From: Deltaproteobacteria bacterium
GTDB lineage: Bacteria > Myxococcota_A > UBA796 > SXON01
Assembly: GCA_947486185.1 (NCBI GenBank)
Contig: CANKTH010000017.1
Span: forward strand, 1 to 61,058
DNA length: 61,058 bases
Direction: 5' to 3'
The translations under genes and the position numbers were made by a program. Below the pieces are notes generated by a model, which made no database searches, was not told the origin of the DNA, and saw only the letters and a list, made by a program, of their open reading frames with translations. Shown here piece by piece: positions 18,159 through 26,967 of the stretch; position 1 is the first letter of the stretch, and the number at the start of each line of letters is the position of its first letter.

Positions 18159-18869
18159 GTGTCCGAAGGTCCGGTGCTGGTGGTCGACGATGAGGAGGAC
18201 ATCCGGTCTCTTCTGGTCGCTGAGCTGGCGCGTGACGGCCTCGCCGCGCGCGGGGCCGCGACCGGCCTCGAGGCCTTGGATCTCGCCCGCCGCATCCACC
18301 CGTCGCTCGTGCTCCTCGACCTCATGCTCCCCGGGCTCTCCGGCACCGAAGTGTGCCGTCGCCTCCGGAGCGATCCGGCGACCGCGGCGGTCCCGATCAT
18401 CATCTTGTCGGCGCGGGGCGAGGAGATCGATCGCGTCGTCGGCTTCGAGGTGGGTGCGGACGATTACGTCACCAAACCGTTCTCTGTTCGTGAGCTGCTC
18501 CTCCGTGTTCGCGCGGTGCTTCGCCGGGTTCCGGCCGTAGCTCCCAAGGATGGGACGTGGGCGTTGGGCCGGGTGCGCCTCGACACCGGCTCCTACCGCG
18601 TCTGGGTCAACGAGCAGGAGGTGATGCTGACGGCTACGGAATTCAAGCTGCTGAGCACGCTCAGCGCGCGGCCGGGTCGGGTGCTCACGCGTGGCCAGCT
18701 CCTCCAGGAGGTCTGGGGAATGCCGCCCGAGCTGTCCACGCGCACGGTGGACACCCACGTGAAGCGACTTCGCGAAAAGTTGGGCGCGGCGGCGGATCAG
18801 CTCGAGACCGTCCGCGCGGTGGGCTACCGCTTCCATGCCGAACCGGGCGGGAGTGGGGGGGCCGGCTGA
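18159..18869 (+). CDS. OmpR/PhoB-family response regulator
   Basis: A 236-residue DNA-binding response regulator. The GTG start at 18159 is preceded by a strong ribosome-binding site (GGAGGAGG). The receiver domain has acidic pair DDEED (10-14), phospho-acceptor Asp54 in VLLDLMLPG, Ser84 and Lys106 in DYVTKPF. The C-terminal winged helix includes LTATEFKLLSTL, LTRGQLLQEVWG and TVDTHVKRLREKLG, all typical of PhoB-type regulators. The next gene encodes its cognate kinase. PhoB-like identity is suggested by the combination with a PhoR-type kinase, but no pho box or pst genes are visible here. Confidence 0.95.
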   Translation: MSEGPVLVVDDEEDIRSLLVAELARDGLAARGAATGLEALDLARRIHPSLVLLDLMLPGLSGTEVCRRLRSDPATAAVPIIILSARGEEIDRVVGFEVGADDYVTKPFSVRELLLRVRAVLRRVPAVAPKDGTWALGRVRLDTGSYRVWVNEQEVMLTATEFKLLSTLSARPGRVLTRGQLLQEVWGMPPELSTRTVDTHVKRLREKLGAAADQLETVRAVGYRFHAEPGGSGGAG

Positions 18870-18895
18870 GCACGTCCGGGCCAGGGAGGGCGGCC

Positions 18896-20245
18896 TTGTT
18901 GGTGGGGCCGGTCCTCGTGGCCGCCCCGCTCGTTCCGCTTCTGCTGGTGGTCCTGGTCGCGCCCGGGCTCACGTTGGGGCAACGCGTGCTTGCCGCCGTG
19001 GCGATCGTGCTCGCGCTCGCCGCCTTGTTTTGGGATCTTCGCCGTCAGCTGCTCGCCGACGAGCGGCTCGCCGAGCTGGCTCAGCTGACCGAGGCGGTCG
19101 GCGGGGGAGCGCTCCACGTCTTTCTACCGGCCTCGGGGCTCGGCACCCTGGCCCGCCTCGCCCGAGCTATCAATGGGGTCGCGACGCTGGCGCGCGCCGA
19201 TCACCTGGAGAGGGAGCTTGATCGTGCGGTAGACCGCACGATCGTGCGTGAGGCGCCGAGCGGGGTGCTCGTTGTCGCGGCCTCCGGACGGGTAGTACGT
19301 TTCAACCCGGCTGCCGCTCGTATGCTCGGCTCCCCGGCGGACAACGCCGCTCTCGTGGTCGGTGCGTCAGCGCCGGTGGCGCTCGCCGGGGTGGTGGAGC
19401 GGGTGTTGACGTCCAGGTCCGAGGCCGAGATCACCACCACGATCGGTAGGCTGGACCTGGTTATTCGTGGTGTTCCCCTCGCGGACGGAGCCGATTGCCT
19501 GCTGCTGGTCCACGACATCTCCAGCCTCCGACGTGCGGAACGTGTACGTCGCGAGTTTGTGGCGAACGTCAGTCACGAGCTCAAGACGCCGATCACCACC
19601 ATCCTCGCCTATCTCGAGACGCTCACCACCCACGAACAGCTCGCTCCCGACGTGCAGAACAAGCTTGACGCCGTGCGGCGCAACGCGGAGCGCCTCAGGG
19701 TGCTGACAGAGGACGTACTGCACTTGTCGCGCCTGGAGGCCCGCGATTCTGACCTTCCGCTTGAAGTGGAGCTGCTTCGCCCGATCTTGGAGGACGTGGT
19801 GGACCGCCACCGCTACCGCGCCTCGCAGCGAGGGCTTCAGGTGGAGCTCGAGGTTCCCCAGGAGCTCGACGCTCTCACCAACGCCGACGCGCTCGATCAT
19901 GCCGTCAGCAACCTGCTGGACAACGCGATCACTTATGGGACAGAGGGCGGCACGGGACCCCCCAGGGTGAGGCTCCGCGCTTTTTCGGCTCCGGGCCGCG
20001 TGATCGTCGAGGTGGCCGACCACGGACGCGGGATCGATCCGGTGCACCACGACCGGATTTTTGAAAGGTTCTACCGGGTGGATGAGGGACGAGCCCGCGG
20101 ATCTGGCGGCACCGGTCTCGGGCTCGCGCTGGTCAAGCACCTGTGCCTGGTGATTCGCGCGGAGGTGAGGGTGGAGAGCGAGCTCACGAAGGGTACACGG
20201 TTCCGCATCAGCCTCCCAACGGCGCCGGAGGATCCGTGCCCCTGA
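18896..20245 (+). CDS. PhoR-like sensor histidine kinase
   Basis: Membrane histidine kinase of about 449 residues. The start is uncertain: TTG 18896 has an AGGGAGGG Shine-Dalgarno element five bases upstream; GTG 18902 and a CTG overlapping the regulator stop are alternatives. Two hydrophobic segments near the N terminus (ALLVGPVLVAAPLVPLLLVV; VLAAVAIVLALAALFW) are followed by a PAS-like domain (RTIVREAPSGVLVVAASG, RVVRFNPAAARMLG), HisKA with phospho-acceptor in FVANVSHELKTP, and HATPase_c with N box VSNLLDNAITYG, EVADHGRGID, IFERFYRVD and GSGGTGLGLALV. This matches PhoR architecture. The 3' end overlaps the ABC ATPase start by 10 bp. Confidence 0.94.
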   Translation: MLVGPVLVAAPLVPLLLVVLVAPGLTLGQRVLAAVAIVLALAALFWDLRRQLLADERLAELAQLTEAVGGGALHVFLPASGLGTLARLARAINGVATLARADHLERELDRAVDRTIVREAPSGVLVVAASGRVVRFNPAAARMLGSPADNAALVVGASAPVALAGVVERVLTSRSEAEITTTIGRLDLVIRGVPLADGADCLLLVHDISSLRRAERVRREFVANVSHELKTPITTILAYLETLTTHEQLAPDVQNKLDAVRRNAERLRVLTEDVLHLSRLEARDSDLPLEVELLRPILEDVVDRHRYRASQRGLQVELEVPQELDALTNADALDHAVSNLLDNAITYGTEGGTGPPRVRLRAFSAPGRVIVEVADHGRGIDPVHHDRIFERFYRVDEGRARGSGGTGLGLALVKHLCLVIRAEVRVESELTKGTRFRISLPTAPEDPCP

Positions 20246-20916
20246 TCGTGGTTCGGCAGCTCACCCGCGAGTATCGGATGGGTGCTCAGGTCCTGCGCGC
20301 GCTGGATCAGGTGGATCTCGATGTCGAACAAGGAGAATTCGTCGCGCTGCTCGGCAGCAGCGGCTCCGGGAAGAGCACGCTGCTCACGCTGCTTGGCCTC
20401 CTGGACCGGCCCACAGCGGGCACCTACCACCTCGCCGGGCTCGAGGTCGCGGGGCTGGATGACCTGACGCTGGCCCATCACCGCAACCAGACCATCGGCT
20501 TCGTGTTCCAATCCTTCAACCTGCTGAATGGCCTACGCGCCGACGAAAACGTCGCCCTCCCGCTCCGTTATGCGGGGGTGCCGCGGCCGGAGAGGCTGGA
20601 GCGGGCGCGAGAGCTGCTCCGCCGTGTCGGCCTCGGGGATCGCGTGGGCCATTTGCCCACCGAGCTATCCGGCGGACAGTGTCAGAGGGTCGCGCTCGCG
20701 CGGGCGCTGGCGGTGGATCCGCCCCTGCTCTGCGCCGATGAGCCCACCGGCAACCTTGATAGTCGCTCCGGCGCGGAGATCCTCGACCTCTTTCGTGAGC
20801 TGCACGCCGCCGGACGCACGATTGTGATGGTCACCCACGACGCTTCTGTCGCCGCCGCGGCGAGTCGGAGAGTCCGGCTGCGCGATGGCCGAATCGCCGA
20901 GGATCTACCAGGTTAG
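20236..20916 (+). CDS. ABC transporter ATP-binding protein (LolD/MacB/FtsE type)
   Basis: A 226-residue ATPase with the start chosen at GTG 20236, giving MPLIVVRQLTREYRMG, the normal family beginning; upstream in-frame sequence is non-homologous. Walker A GSSGSGKST (40-48), Q-loop IGFVFQSFNLL, signature LSGGQCQRVALARA (about 145), Walker B LLCADEPTGNLD (about 166) and H-loop VTHD are all present. The LxLLGLLDRPTAG and NLDSRSGAEI features place it with the lipoprotein-release/MacB group. No FtsX/LolC-type permease gene follows: the next gene is on the opposite strand. It is translationally coupled to the PhoR-like kinase. The permease may be encoded elsewhere, or the ATPase may be repurposed. 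Confidence 0.92.
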   Translation: MPLIVVRQLTREYRMGAQVLRALDQVDLDVEQGEFVALLGSSGSGKSTLLTLLGLLDRPTAGTYHLAGLEVAGLDDLTLAHHRNQTIGFVFQSFNLLNGLRADENVALPLRYAGVPRPERLERARELLRRVGLGDRVGHLPTELSGGQCQRVALARALAVDPPLLCADEPTGNLDSRSGAEILDLFRELHAAGRTIVMVTHDASVAAAASRRVRLRDGRIAEDLPG

Positions 20917-21043
20917 CCGTGAAACCAGCGTCGGTGTTGAGACGGCGGGCTCGGCTCCAGCGTTGGCCTCATCGGCGGTTCTTGTCTCGGTCGCGGTGCG
21001 TAGCTCGGCCGGATTGCCTATCTGAGCAGCGGCGCTCGTCTCC

Positions 21044-21089
21044 GCTGCAGTGTTTGCCTCCGCTGCAGTGTTGCCTCAGCTGCAGTGTT
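21044..21089. repeat. Three tandem ~18-bp repeats containing GCTGCAGTGTT
   Basis: The 11-mer GCTGCAGTGTT occurs at 21044-21054, 21062-21072 and 21079-21089, with intervening GCCTC-type spacers. The third copy overlaps the last codons of the minus-strand gene ending at 21076 and the other two lie just downstream of its stop. Each core contains the palindrome CTGCAG. The rest of 20917-21075 shows no gene that I can support. Confidence 0.7.
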
Positions 21090-21513
21090 TGTGGATCAGG
21101 TCGCCGAGGCGGGGCATCGCCGAGATGACGTGGTCCACGGCGCGGGGGCGTAGGGTGTCGTAGGCCTTGCGTGCCGGCCCCGACGCCCCCTTGGACCGAG
21201 AATCGGTGATCTTCAGCAGGGAGTTGGCGACGGCGTTGCCGCGCTCGACGAAGAACTTACGGGGGTGTACCCCCTTTTCACGGCACTCGGCCCAGTAGGG
21301 ATCGACCTGCGCGGCGAATTCGTCCAGCAGGTGGTGAAGGGCCACGTGCACGAAGCCGGGGCGGAGCTTCTTGACGGTCGCAAACGCCGTTTTGACCGCC
21401 ACTCCCGTGAGTCCCGACTTGTCAGCCACCTCGGCCTCGATCATCCCTACCGAGTCTTCGATCACACGTTTACGACGTTCGGGGTCCGCGATGGTCTCGG
21501 CGAGGCTGGGCAT
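21076..21513 (-). CDS. Conserved small helical protein, DUF6918-like
   Basis: A 145-residue protein from ATG 21513. No signal peptide. It is predicted all-helical: MPSLAETIADPERRKRVIED, then IEAEVADKSGLTGVAVKTAF, KKLRPGFVHVALHHLLDEF and DPYWAECREKGVHPRKFF. The pattern (LxETLxDPxRRxxVIxD, EVxxKSGLSGxAIKxAF, V+PGFV) resembles a conserved domain of unknown function found in actinobacteria and myxobacteria, which I recall as DUF6918; this identification is from memory and moderate. It is transcribed in the same direction as the SGNH hydrolase gene 79 bp upstream. Its C terminus lies within a short tandem repeat. Confidence 0.75.
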   Translation of the reverse strand: MPSLAETIADPERRKRVIEDSVGMIEAEVADKSGLTGVAVKTAFATVKKLRPGFVHVALHHLLDEFAAQVDPYWAECREKGVHPRKFFVERGNAVANSLLKITDSRSKGASGPARKAYDTLRPRAVDHVISAMPRLGDLIHKHCS

Positions 21514-21592
21514 AGGTGCTCCGGAGCGTCGCCGGCTAACCTGGGGTCGGAGAGATTGGTAGGGTCCTTGTGCCGGCGCGGCCGCGCGCCGC

Positions 21593-22780
21593 TCAGCGGA
21601 GCGCCGCCGAGCGGGTGAGGGCCTCGCGCACGGCGGGCGCCATCTGCGCGCCTACCGCGCGGCCCCCGTCGGCGGAGAGATGGAGTGTGTCCCGGAAGTA
21701 GCGGCCGCTGGGCATCAACCCCAGGCCCAGGGAGAGATCCACCAGGATCGCATCTTCTGCCGCGGCGAGCTCCCGGATCGTGTCGTCGGCGATCAGCGGC
21801 GCCCGCATCGGCAGGGGGTCCCGGTCGAGGCTCTTGCCCCAGGCAGCTGCGGCCGCCGCGTCGTCGTGGTGGGTGATCGCGTGGTGCATCCGCGCCCACC
21901 AGGTCAGCGCCTCGTCTCCGCACGCCGCCTCTGCCCCTTCAACCAGACTTTGGGGCTGGTTGAGGTTCGCGTGTTCCAGGAAGGCCGCGCACCCGGGGTG
22001 CCCCGTGGTCAACGTGCCTTGCGGGGGCCAACTGGCGTTGCGCATCAGCGTCGAGAGCACCACCGGTACGCGGCTGGCACTCAGGGCGGAGCGGAGATCT
22101 TCCTGGTACCGAGCGAGGATTTCGGGTCGGACCCGCAGGGAGAAGTCGTCGTCCGTAGCGAGGGTACGGGTCGCACCCAGCTCGAAGGACTGCCGAGCCT
22201 GGCCCACCGGGCGGCGGGCGAGCAGGGAGTGGAGCCATGAGTTGGATAATGCAGCATATACTGGCAACATCCACATGCGCGTGGCCGCGATGCGGCCGGC
22301 GAACACGTCCTGGTTGAAGTCGTTGTGGCCGCTGTAGATCACGATCACATCGGGATCGAGCACGGGCGCCTGGGAGACCAGGGCGGCCACCCCAACGGCG
22401 GCGAGGCCGGGGACGCCCAGGTTGACCACCTCTGCCTCAGGCACGAGGGCCTGCACGGTGGTCGCGAACCACATCTCGGGGTCGGGATCGAAGGGGTTTC
22501 GCACGGAGCTCCCGCCAAACACCAGAACCCGTGGGCGCGACCGCGGCCCGACGTCTACGTTGTTGCCGGGCTCGGCGCAGCGCAGGCCCACCGGCTCAAG
22601 GTGGCAACGGCTGACGCGCAGCCAGTTGTCGAGGGGTCGGGGGCGGCCCCAGGTCATGTGGAGGACGAGCTCGACAAAAGCAAGGAAAAACAAAGCAGTG
22701 GTGACGCCACCAAGCAGTTTGCGCAGTCGGATGGGCAGCCGACGCCAGGCGCGGCGTAGCGGCGTAGCGGCTGAAGGCAC
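21593..22780 (-). CDS. Membrane-anchored SGNH/GDSL-type hydrolase
   Basis: A 395-residue protein. The start is taken as GTG 22780, because the frame upstream runs over the divergent peptidase gene; from it, a basic stretch precedes one transmembrane helix (GVTTALFFLAFVELVLHMTW). The SGNH-like catalytic blocks follow: VLVFGGSSVRNPFDP (block I, Ser in GGSS), VVNLGVPGLAAVGVA (block II), IVIYSGHNDFNQDVF (block III, Asn) and RDTLHLSADGG (block V, Asp/His). An esterase or acyl-modification role at the cell envelope is likely, with unknown substrate. The divergent peptidase gene begins 97 bp away. Confidence 0.85.
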   Translation of the reverse strand: MPSAATPLRRAWRRLPIRLRKLLGGVTTALFFLAFVELVLHMTWGRPRPLDNWLRVSRCHLEPVGLRCAEPGNNVDVGPRSRPRVLVFGGSSVRNPFDPDPEMWFATTVQALVPEAEVVNLGVPGLAAVGVAALVSQAPVLDPDVIVIYSGHNDFNQDVFAGRIAATRMWMLPVYAALSNSWLHSLLARRPVGQARQSFELGATRTLATDDDFSLRVRPEILARYQEDLRSALSASRVPVVLSTLMRNASWPPQGTLTTGHPGCAAFLEHANLNQPQSLVEGAEAACGDEALTWWARMHHAITHHDDAAAAAAWGKSLDRDPLPMRAPLIADDTIRELAAAEDAILVDLSLGLGLMPSGRYFRDTLHLSADGGRAVGAQMAPAVREALTRSAALR

Positions 22781-22877
22781 GCGGATATCTATCGCCCGCC
22801 TCGTGGGCGTGTCGCCTCCTCGACCAACGTGGCGTTCGGCCGCGCGCGCGGGGCCCAGCGCCGGATAGACCCCCTCG

Positions 22878-24074
22878 ATGTGGCTGTTCGTGCTCCCTGC
22901 CCTCGCCGCCGATCTGGGCGCCCTCACCGCCGCCCTCACGCCGGAGGTGGCCGCGCTCCACGAGCTCCCGCTGTTGGAGCCGATCGTCGAGGCCTCCATG
23001 CGCCCGGACGAGCTGCTGGTGTGGCTCGATGAGCGGCTGCTCGAAGAGGCGGAGCAGGTCAAGCGCGACCAGGAGCTCTATCGGATGCTGGGCCTGATGC
23101 CCGACGACGCGGACCTGCTCGCGCTCACGCGGCAGCTCTTCTCCGAGCAGGTGGCGGGGCTCTATGATCCTCAAGAAAAGCAGCTTTTTATCGTTGATCT
23201 CCCCGGCGGCTCGGTGCCCGCGCTCACCGAGATCTTCCTGGCGCACGAGATCGCCCACGCGCTCGACGATCAACACTTCGATCTTGGCGCCCGGATGGAG
23301 GCCCCGCTCACGTCCGACGAGCGCCTCGCGCTGCAGTCGGTGATCGAGGGCTCCGCTACGGTCCTCATGTTGCGCTACATGGCGAAGGCGGCGATGAGCG
23401 GTGAGCTGGAGACGAAGGATCTTCTTGCATATGCCAAGGAGGACGCCCAGAAGATGGCGCAGTTGGACCGCTATCCGGCGGTGTTGCCGACCACGCTCAT
23501 GGTGCCCTACCTCGGGGGCCTCCAGTTCTTCTTATGGGGCCGGCGCCCGGCCGAGCTCATGGGCCCCGCTCCTTGGTTGGCCCCTGGCCGCGCCGCAGCC
23601 TACCAGGACGTGCCGGTATCTACCGAGCAGATCCTGCATCCCGAAAAATACTGGCAGCGCCGTGATCTGCCCGTACGTTTTGCGCCGCTGCCGGAGGCCT
23701 GGCCTGTGCAGCACCATGACGTGGTCGGCGAGCTGCTCACGGCGTTGGTCCTCGAACCCGACCGGAAGCTCCCGTCCGGGGGGGCGCTCAGCGGAATTCC
23801 CGATGGGGACAGCTTTTCGAGTCGTCCGGCGATCGGCTGGGACGGGGACGCGCTGTACCTGATGCCCGAAGGGCAAGCCTTGTGGGTCAGCGCGTGGGAT
23901 GACGAAAAAGAGCGCCGGGAGTTTGTCAGAGCGGTGCGGCGCGCTCATCCGGGATGGCAGGTTCGGCTCGAGGGCTCGCGGATGGTCCTGCTCGGAATCG
24001 GCATGAGCGACGCGGAGCTGGGAAGAATGCCGGTGCCCGCGGGCGTGGAGGGCGACGCGGCCTGGACGCCATGA
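22878..24074 (+). CDS. Secreted zinc metallopeptidase with HEIAH motif
   Basis: A 398-residue protein. The N terminus MWLFVLPALAADLG is a short secretion signal. The zinc-binding motif HEIAH occupies residues 123-127 within FLAHEIAHALDDQHFD, and Glu157 in VIEGSA is the probable third zinc ligand, as in gluzincin-type peptidases. Upstream, EQVAGLYDPQEKQLFIVDLP is a typical strand leading into the active-site helix. The C-terminal ~200 residues are not recognisable but contain several Trp/Pro-rich stretches. The family resembles uncharacterised predicted metallopeptidases of Myxococcota and Actinobacteria. It is divergent from the SGNH hydrolase and ends 23 bp before the convergent phosphoesterase gene. 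Confidence 0.83.
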   Translation: MWLFVLPALAADLGALTAALTPEVAALHELPLLEPIVEASMRPDELLVWLDERLLEEAEQVKRDQELYRMLGLMPDDADLLALTRQLFSEQVAGLYDPQEKQLFIVDLPGGSVPALTEIFLAHEIAHALDDQHFDLGARMEAPLTSDERLALQSVIEGSATVLMLRYMAKAAMSGELETKDLLAYAKEDAQKMAQLDRYPAVLPTTLMVPYLGGLQFFLWGRRPAELMGPAPWLAPGRAAAYQDVPVSTEQILHPEKYWQRRDLPVRFAPLPEAWPVQHHDVVGELLTALVLEPDRKLPSGGALSGIPDGDSFSSRPAIGWDGDALYLMPEGQALWVSAWDDEKERREFVRAVRRAHPGWQVRLEGSRMVLLGIGMSDAELGRMPVPAGVEGDAAWTP

Positions 24075-24097
24075 AGTTGCCGGACCGCTGGCGAGGC

Positions 24098-24976
24098 TCA
24101 GGCGCGGCGCAGCGAGAAGATCGGCAGCTCGGGTCGGCAGAAGAGCCGGGCAGGTACCACGCTCGTCCCCACGCCCCGTGACACGTACATCGGCGCAAAT
24201 CCATGCGAGTACCAGCCGCTCCGGTAGGAGCCGCTGCCGGTCGGGGTGAAGGGTGCGATGGGTCCAAGTCGCGCCTGGCCCCCGTGGGTGTGGCCGGCGA
24301 GGACGGCGATCCCTTCAAGATCGGCGGGCGCGCTGTCGATCCATGCCGGCGCGTGCACCAGCCAGAGCAGCGGCCCGCCCCGCGTCCGGCGGAGGGCGAC
24401 GGCGGGATCCGGCTCGCCGGCTACCGGATCGTCGAGACCTACGAGCTCGAGGCTGCCGCCCGCGACCGAGACCCGGAGCGAGTCGTTCACCAGGAGGGCC
24501 GCGCCCGCGCGCTCGAGCACCTGTCGCAGCGCCGGTCGGGGCACCTTTCCCCATCGTTCCCAGTTTCCCAGCACCGCGGCCGTCGCGATCGTGCCGCGCA
24601 CCTGGGTGAGGAACGCGCTCAGCGTCGCGAGCTCTTCAGGGCGTTCAATGAGGTCTCCGGTGAGAACGACCACCTCCGGCCGCTCGGTCTCCACGGCGTC
24701 CATCACAGCGCGCGCCGCGGCGTGCAGGCCGGCGAGGTGGACGTCGGTGACGTGGGCGATCCGGAGCCCCTCAAGCCCGCTGGGTAAGGCCGAGACGAAC
24801 AGGTCCTGGGGGTTGACCTCGAGCCAACGCGGCTCGAGCAGCAGGCTGTCGGCGGCGACGAGCCCCAATCCGCCGGCCAACAGGGCGCGCCGCGAGACGC
24901 GCGGCGCCAGGGTGGGGCGCTGGCGTTCGTGCGCCTCGATCGGACGTGCGGGTGTTTCGGGTTGGTTCAGCGGCAC
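24098..24976 (-). CDS. Calcineurin-like metallophosphoesterase (YaeI/YkuE type)
   Basis: A 292-residue protein from GTG 24976, overlapping the end of the upstream kinase gene by 10 bp. An SRRALLAGGLGLVAA segment near residue 30 resembles a Tat signal (S-R-R plus hydrophobic stretch), so it may be exported or membrane-bound. The metallophosphoesterase signature is complete: AHVTDVHLAG (D-x-H), VVLTGDLIERP (GD), VLGNWERWG (GN-x-E), LVHAPAW and LAGHTHGGQARLG (GHTHGG). Relatives YaeI/LpxG act on lipid-linked phosphates such as UDP-diacylglucosamine, though the substrate here is not known. Coupling to a Ser/Thr kinase gene hints at a regulatory link. Confidence 0.9.
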   Translation of the reverse strand: MPLNQPETPARPIEAHERQRPTLAPRVSRRALLAGGLGLVAADSLLLEPRWLEVNPQDLFVSALPSGLEGLRIAHVTDVHLAGLHAAARAVMDAVETERPEVVVLTGDLIERPEELATLSAFLTQVRGTIATAAVLGNWERWGKVPRPALRQVLERAGAALLVNDSLRVSVAGGSLELVGLDDPVAGEPDPAVALRRTRGGPLLWLVHAPAWIDSAPADLEGIAVLAGHTHGGQARLGPIAPFTPTGSGSYRSGWYSHGFAPMYVSRGVGTSVVPARLFCRPELPIFSLRRA

Positions 24977-26967
24977 GTGGTCGACCCGGAGTCCGCCATG
25001 AGCGTGCAGGTGTAGCTGCCGCCTGCGCTGACGCCGTGAGTTCCAAACGACCTGGATCCTTCGGGTTGAATCTTGCAGCGAGCGCCGGCGGTGACGCCCG
25101 AGAAACGGACCGCCGCCTGCGTCACGGTGCCCACGGACTTTGGCGCCTCGGGGCAGGTCAGGGTGACACGAGTCGGCTCGACACGCCCCGCGAATTTGAC
25201 CCAGATGTCCCTCGGTCCTGGGCCGGTGGGCGCGGCGGGCGTGGGTGGGGCCGCGGTGGCGGCGGGATCGCTCGCTGCTGATGTTTTTGAGGTTGAAGGG
25301 GTCGTCTTCTTGGTAGCCGTGGCGCTCGTCGCGCCCGTGGTCGCCCCGCTGGTCGCGCCCGTAGTCGCCCCGCCGGTCGCCCCGGTGCCTGCGGCGGGTG
25401 CCGGCGGCGTCGCTGTGGGGTTCGCGCTCGCGCCGCCCGGGCGCGAGGTCGCTGCGGGCGCGGTGGTAGCAGGCGTTGAACCTGGTGAAGTAGCCGCCGG
25501 CACGGGATCGGTCGCGGTCGTTTCGGCGGGGGTTGCTGGTGCAGGATCGGTCGGACCCGGAGCGGCGGGCGCGGTCCCGGTGGGAGGCGCTGTCGGGGGC
25601 GGCTCCTGTAGGGCGACAAAGGCGGCGGCGATCACAGCGGCAAAGGCAATGGCGGTCACGACCGGCGCACCGACGCGGGAGAAGCCGCCCAGGCGCGATG
25701 GGACGGCGTCGGCCGGCAGGACTTCCGCGCCACCGGTAGCGAGCGCGTGGGGGGGCACCTCGAAGGGGTAGGGCTCGGTGGGAGGCAGGCGAGGACGAGG
25801 AGGTGGCGCCGACTCAAGGGCGACATCGGAGAGACCCGACTCGTACGCCGCTCCGGTGAGCGGGCGGAGATCGGGCCGCGAACGGCCGAGATCGGGCGCA
25901 AGGCTACGGGGGGTCCGAGAGGTCTCGGCGGGTCGCCCGGCCAGCGAATCTGGTGAGCGAGGACCCCGGCTCTCGGCTATCGCGGGTCGGCGGAAGCCCC
26001 CCGAGCCCTCCCCCGCCAAGGCGGCGCGGAGCTCAGCGACGGCGTCGGCGTCCGGCTCGCCCTCCGGCCAGCCGAGCACCGGGGTCTCCAGAGCCACCGG
26101 GAACCCGGCGCTCGGGGGTGGGGCCATCGCCGTTCGGTTGGCGCCTATCCGCAACATGTCCCGGATCTCGGCGCAGCTCTGGGGCCGCCGGGCCGGATCG
26201 ACCTGTAAGCAGGACAGGATGGTGCGCTCCATCCGAATCGGGATGTCGTTCCGCAGCCGGCGCGGCGGCACGTAGTCCCCACGGACGGTGCGGTCCATCA
26301 CCTCGAAGGAGTCTTCGGCGTCAAAAGGCGTGGTGCCGCAGAGGAGCCGGTACAGCAGTACGCCGAGCGCGAAGATGTCGGCGCGGTGGTCGACGTCACG
26401 GGCGTTGCGGACCTGTTCGGGGGCCATGTACCCAGGCGTGCCCATTGGCACGTTGTCCAGGGTCAAACGCATATCCGGGTCGCTGTCCCCGGTGGAGTAG
26501 CGCGCGATCCCGAAGTCGGAGACCTTGGGGACGATCGTCGTGGAGGTGATCTCTAGGAGGATGTTCCTGGCTTTGAGATCTCGGTGGATCACACCCGCCG
26601 CGTGTGCGTGCTCCACTCCGGACAGTATGCCAAGATAGAGCTCCTCTACTTCATGCACTGCGGGGATCCGGAGGCCGAGCCAGCGGTCGAGCGTGGGGCC
26701 GTTGACGAACTCCATGACCAGCCCGATCAGGTCGGGCTCCTTGATGACGTCGGCCACATTGACCACGTTGACGTGCCGAATCCGCGCTTGTGCCCGCCCT
26801 TCCTGCACCAGCCGGGCGTGGAGCCCGGGCTGGTTGACCGCCACGAGCTTCAGCGCAAAGAGGCTGTCGAGCTCCACATGTCGCACCCGGTAGACGACGC
26901 CCATGCCGCCGCGGCCGATCTCGGCCTCGACCAGAAAACGATCAATAAACTGGCCCTGCCTGAGCAT
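24967..26967 (-). CDS. Transmembrane Ser/Thr protein kinase with Ala/Thr-rich linker
   Basis: About 666 residues from ATG 26967 (a GTG six bases upstream is possible). The N-terminal kinase domain has glycine loop IGRGGMGVVY, Lys40 in ALKL, HRDLKARN (catalytic Asp130, Asn135), SDFG and GTPGYMAPEQ. The central region is Pro/Arg-rich, then one transmembrane helix (VVTAIAFAAVIAAAFVALQ), a long Ala/Thr/Pro/Gly repeat-like linker (including repeated GATTGATSGA), and a conserved-looking extracytoplasmic C-terminal domain of ~80 residues (RDIWVKFAGRVEPTRVTLTC... ending SGSTTCR) with four Cys. The compact Cys-bearing tail could be the ligand-sensing part. It is first in a two-gene unit with the phosphoesterase. 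Confidence 0.94.
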   Translation of the reverse strand: MLRQGQFIDRFLVEAEIGRGGMGVVYRVRHVELDSLFALKLVAVNQPGLHARLVQEGRAQARIRHVNVVNVADVIKEPDLIGLVMEFVNGPTLDRWLGLRIPAVHEVEELYLGILSGVEHAHAAGVIHRDLKARNILLEITSTTIVPKVSDFGIARYSTGDSDPDMRLTLDNVPMGTPGYMAPEQVRNARDVDHRADIFALGVLLYRLLCGTTPFDAEDSFEVMDRTVRGDYVPPRRLRNDIPIRMERTILSCLQVDPARRPQSCAEIRDMLRIGANRTAMAPPPSAGFPVALETPVLGWPEGEPDADAVAELRAALAGEGSGGFRRPAIAESRGPRSPDSLAGRPAETSRTPRSLAPDLGRSRPDLRPLTGAAYESGLSDVALESAPPPRPRLPPTEPYPFEVPPHALATGGAEVLPADAVPSRLGGFSRVGAPVVTAIAFAAVIAAAFVALQEPPPTAPPTGTAPAAPGPTDPAPATPAETTATDPVPAATSPGSTPATTAPAATSRPGGASANPTATPPAPAAGTGATGGATTGATSGATTGATSATATKKTTPSTSKTSAASDPAATAAPPTPAAPTGPGPRDIWVKFAGRVEPTRVTLTCPEAPKSVGTVTQAAVRFSGVTAGARCKIQPEGSRSFGTHGVSAGGSYTCTLMADSGSTTCR

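Noticed and set aside
20919..21128. 69-codon plus-strand frame after the ABC ATPase
   Set aside because: Arg/Cys/Ser-rich, contains the short tandem repeats, no ribosome-binding site or motif; it does not resemble a permease.
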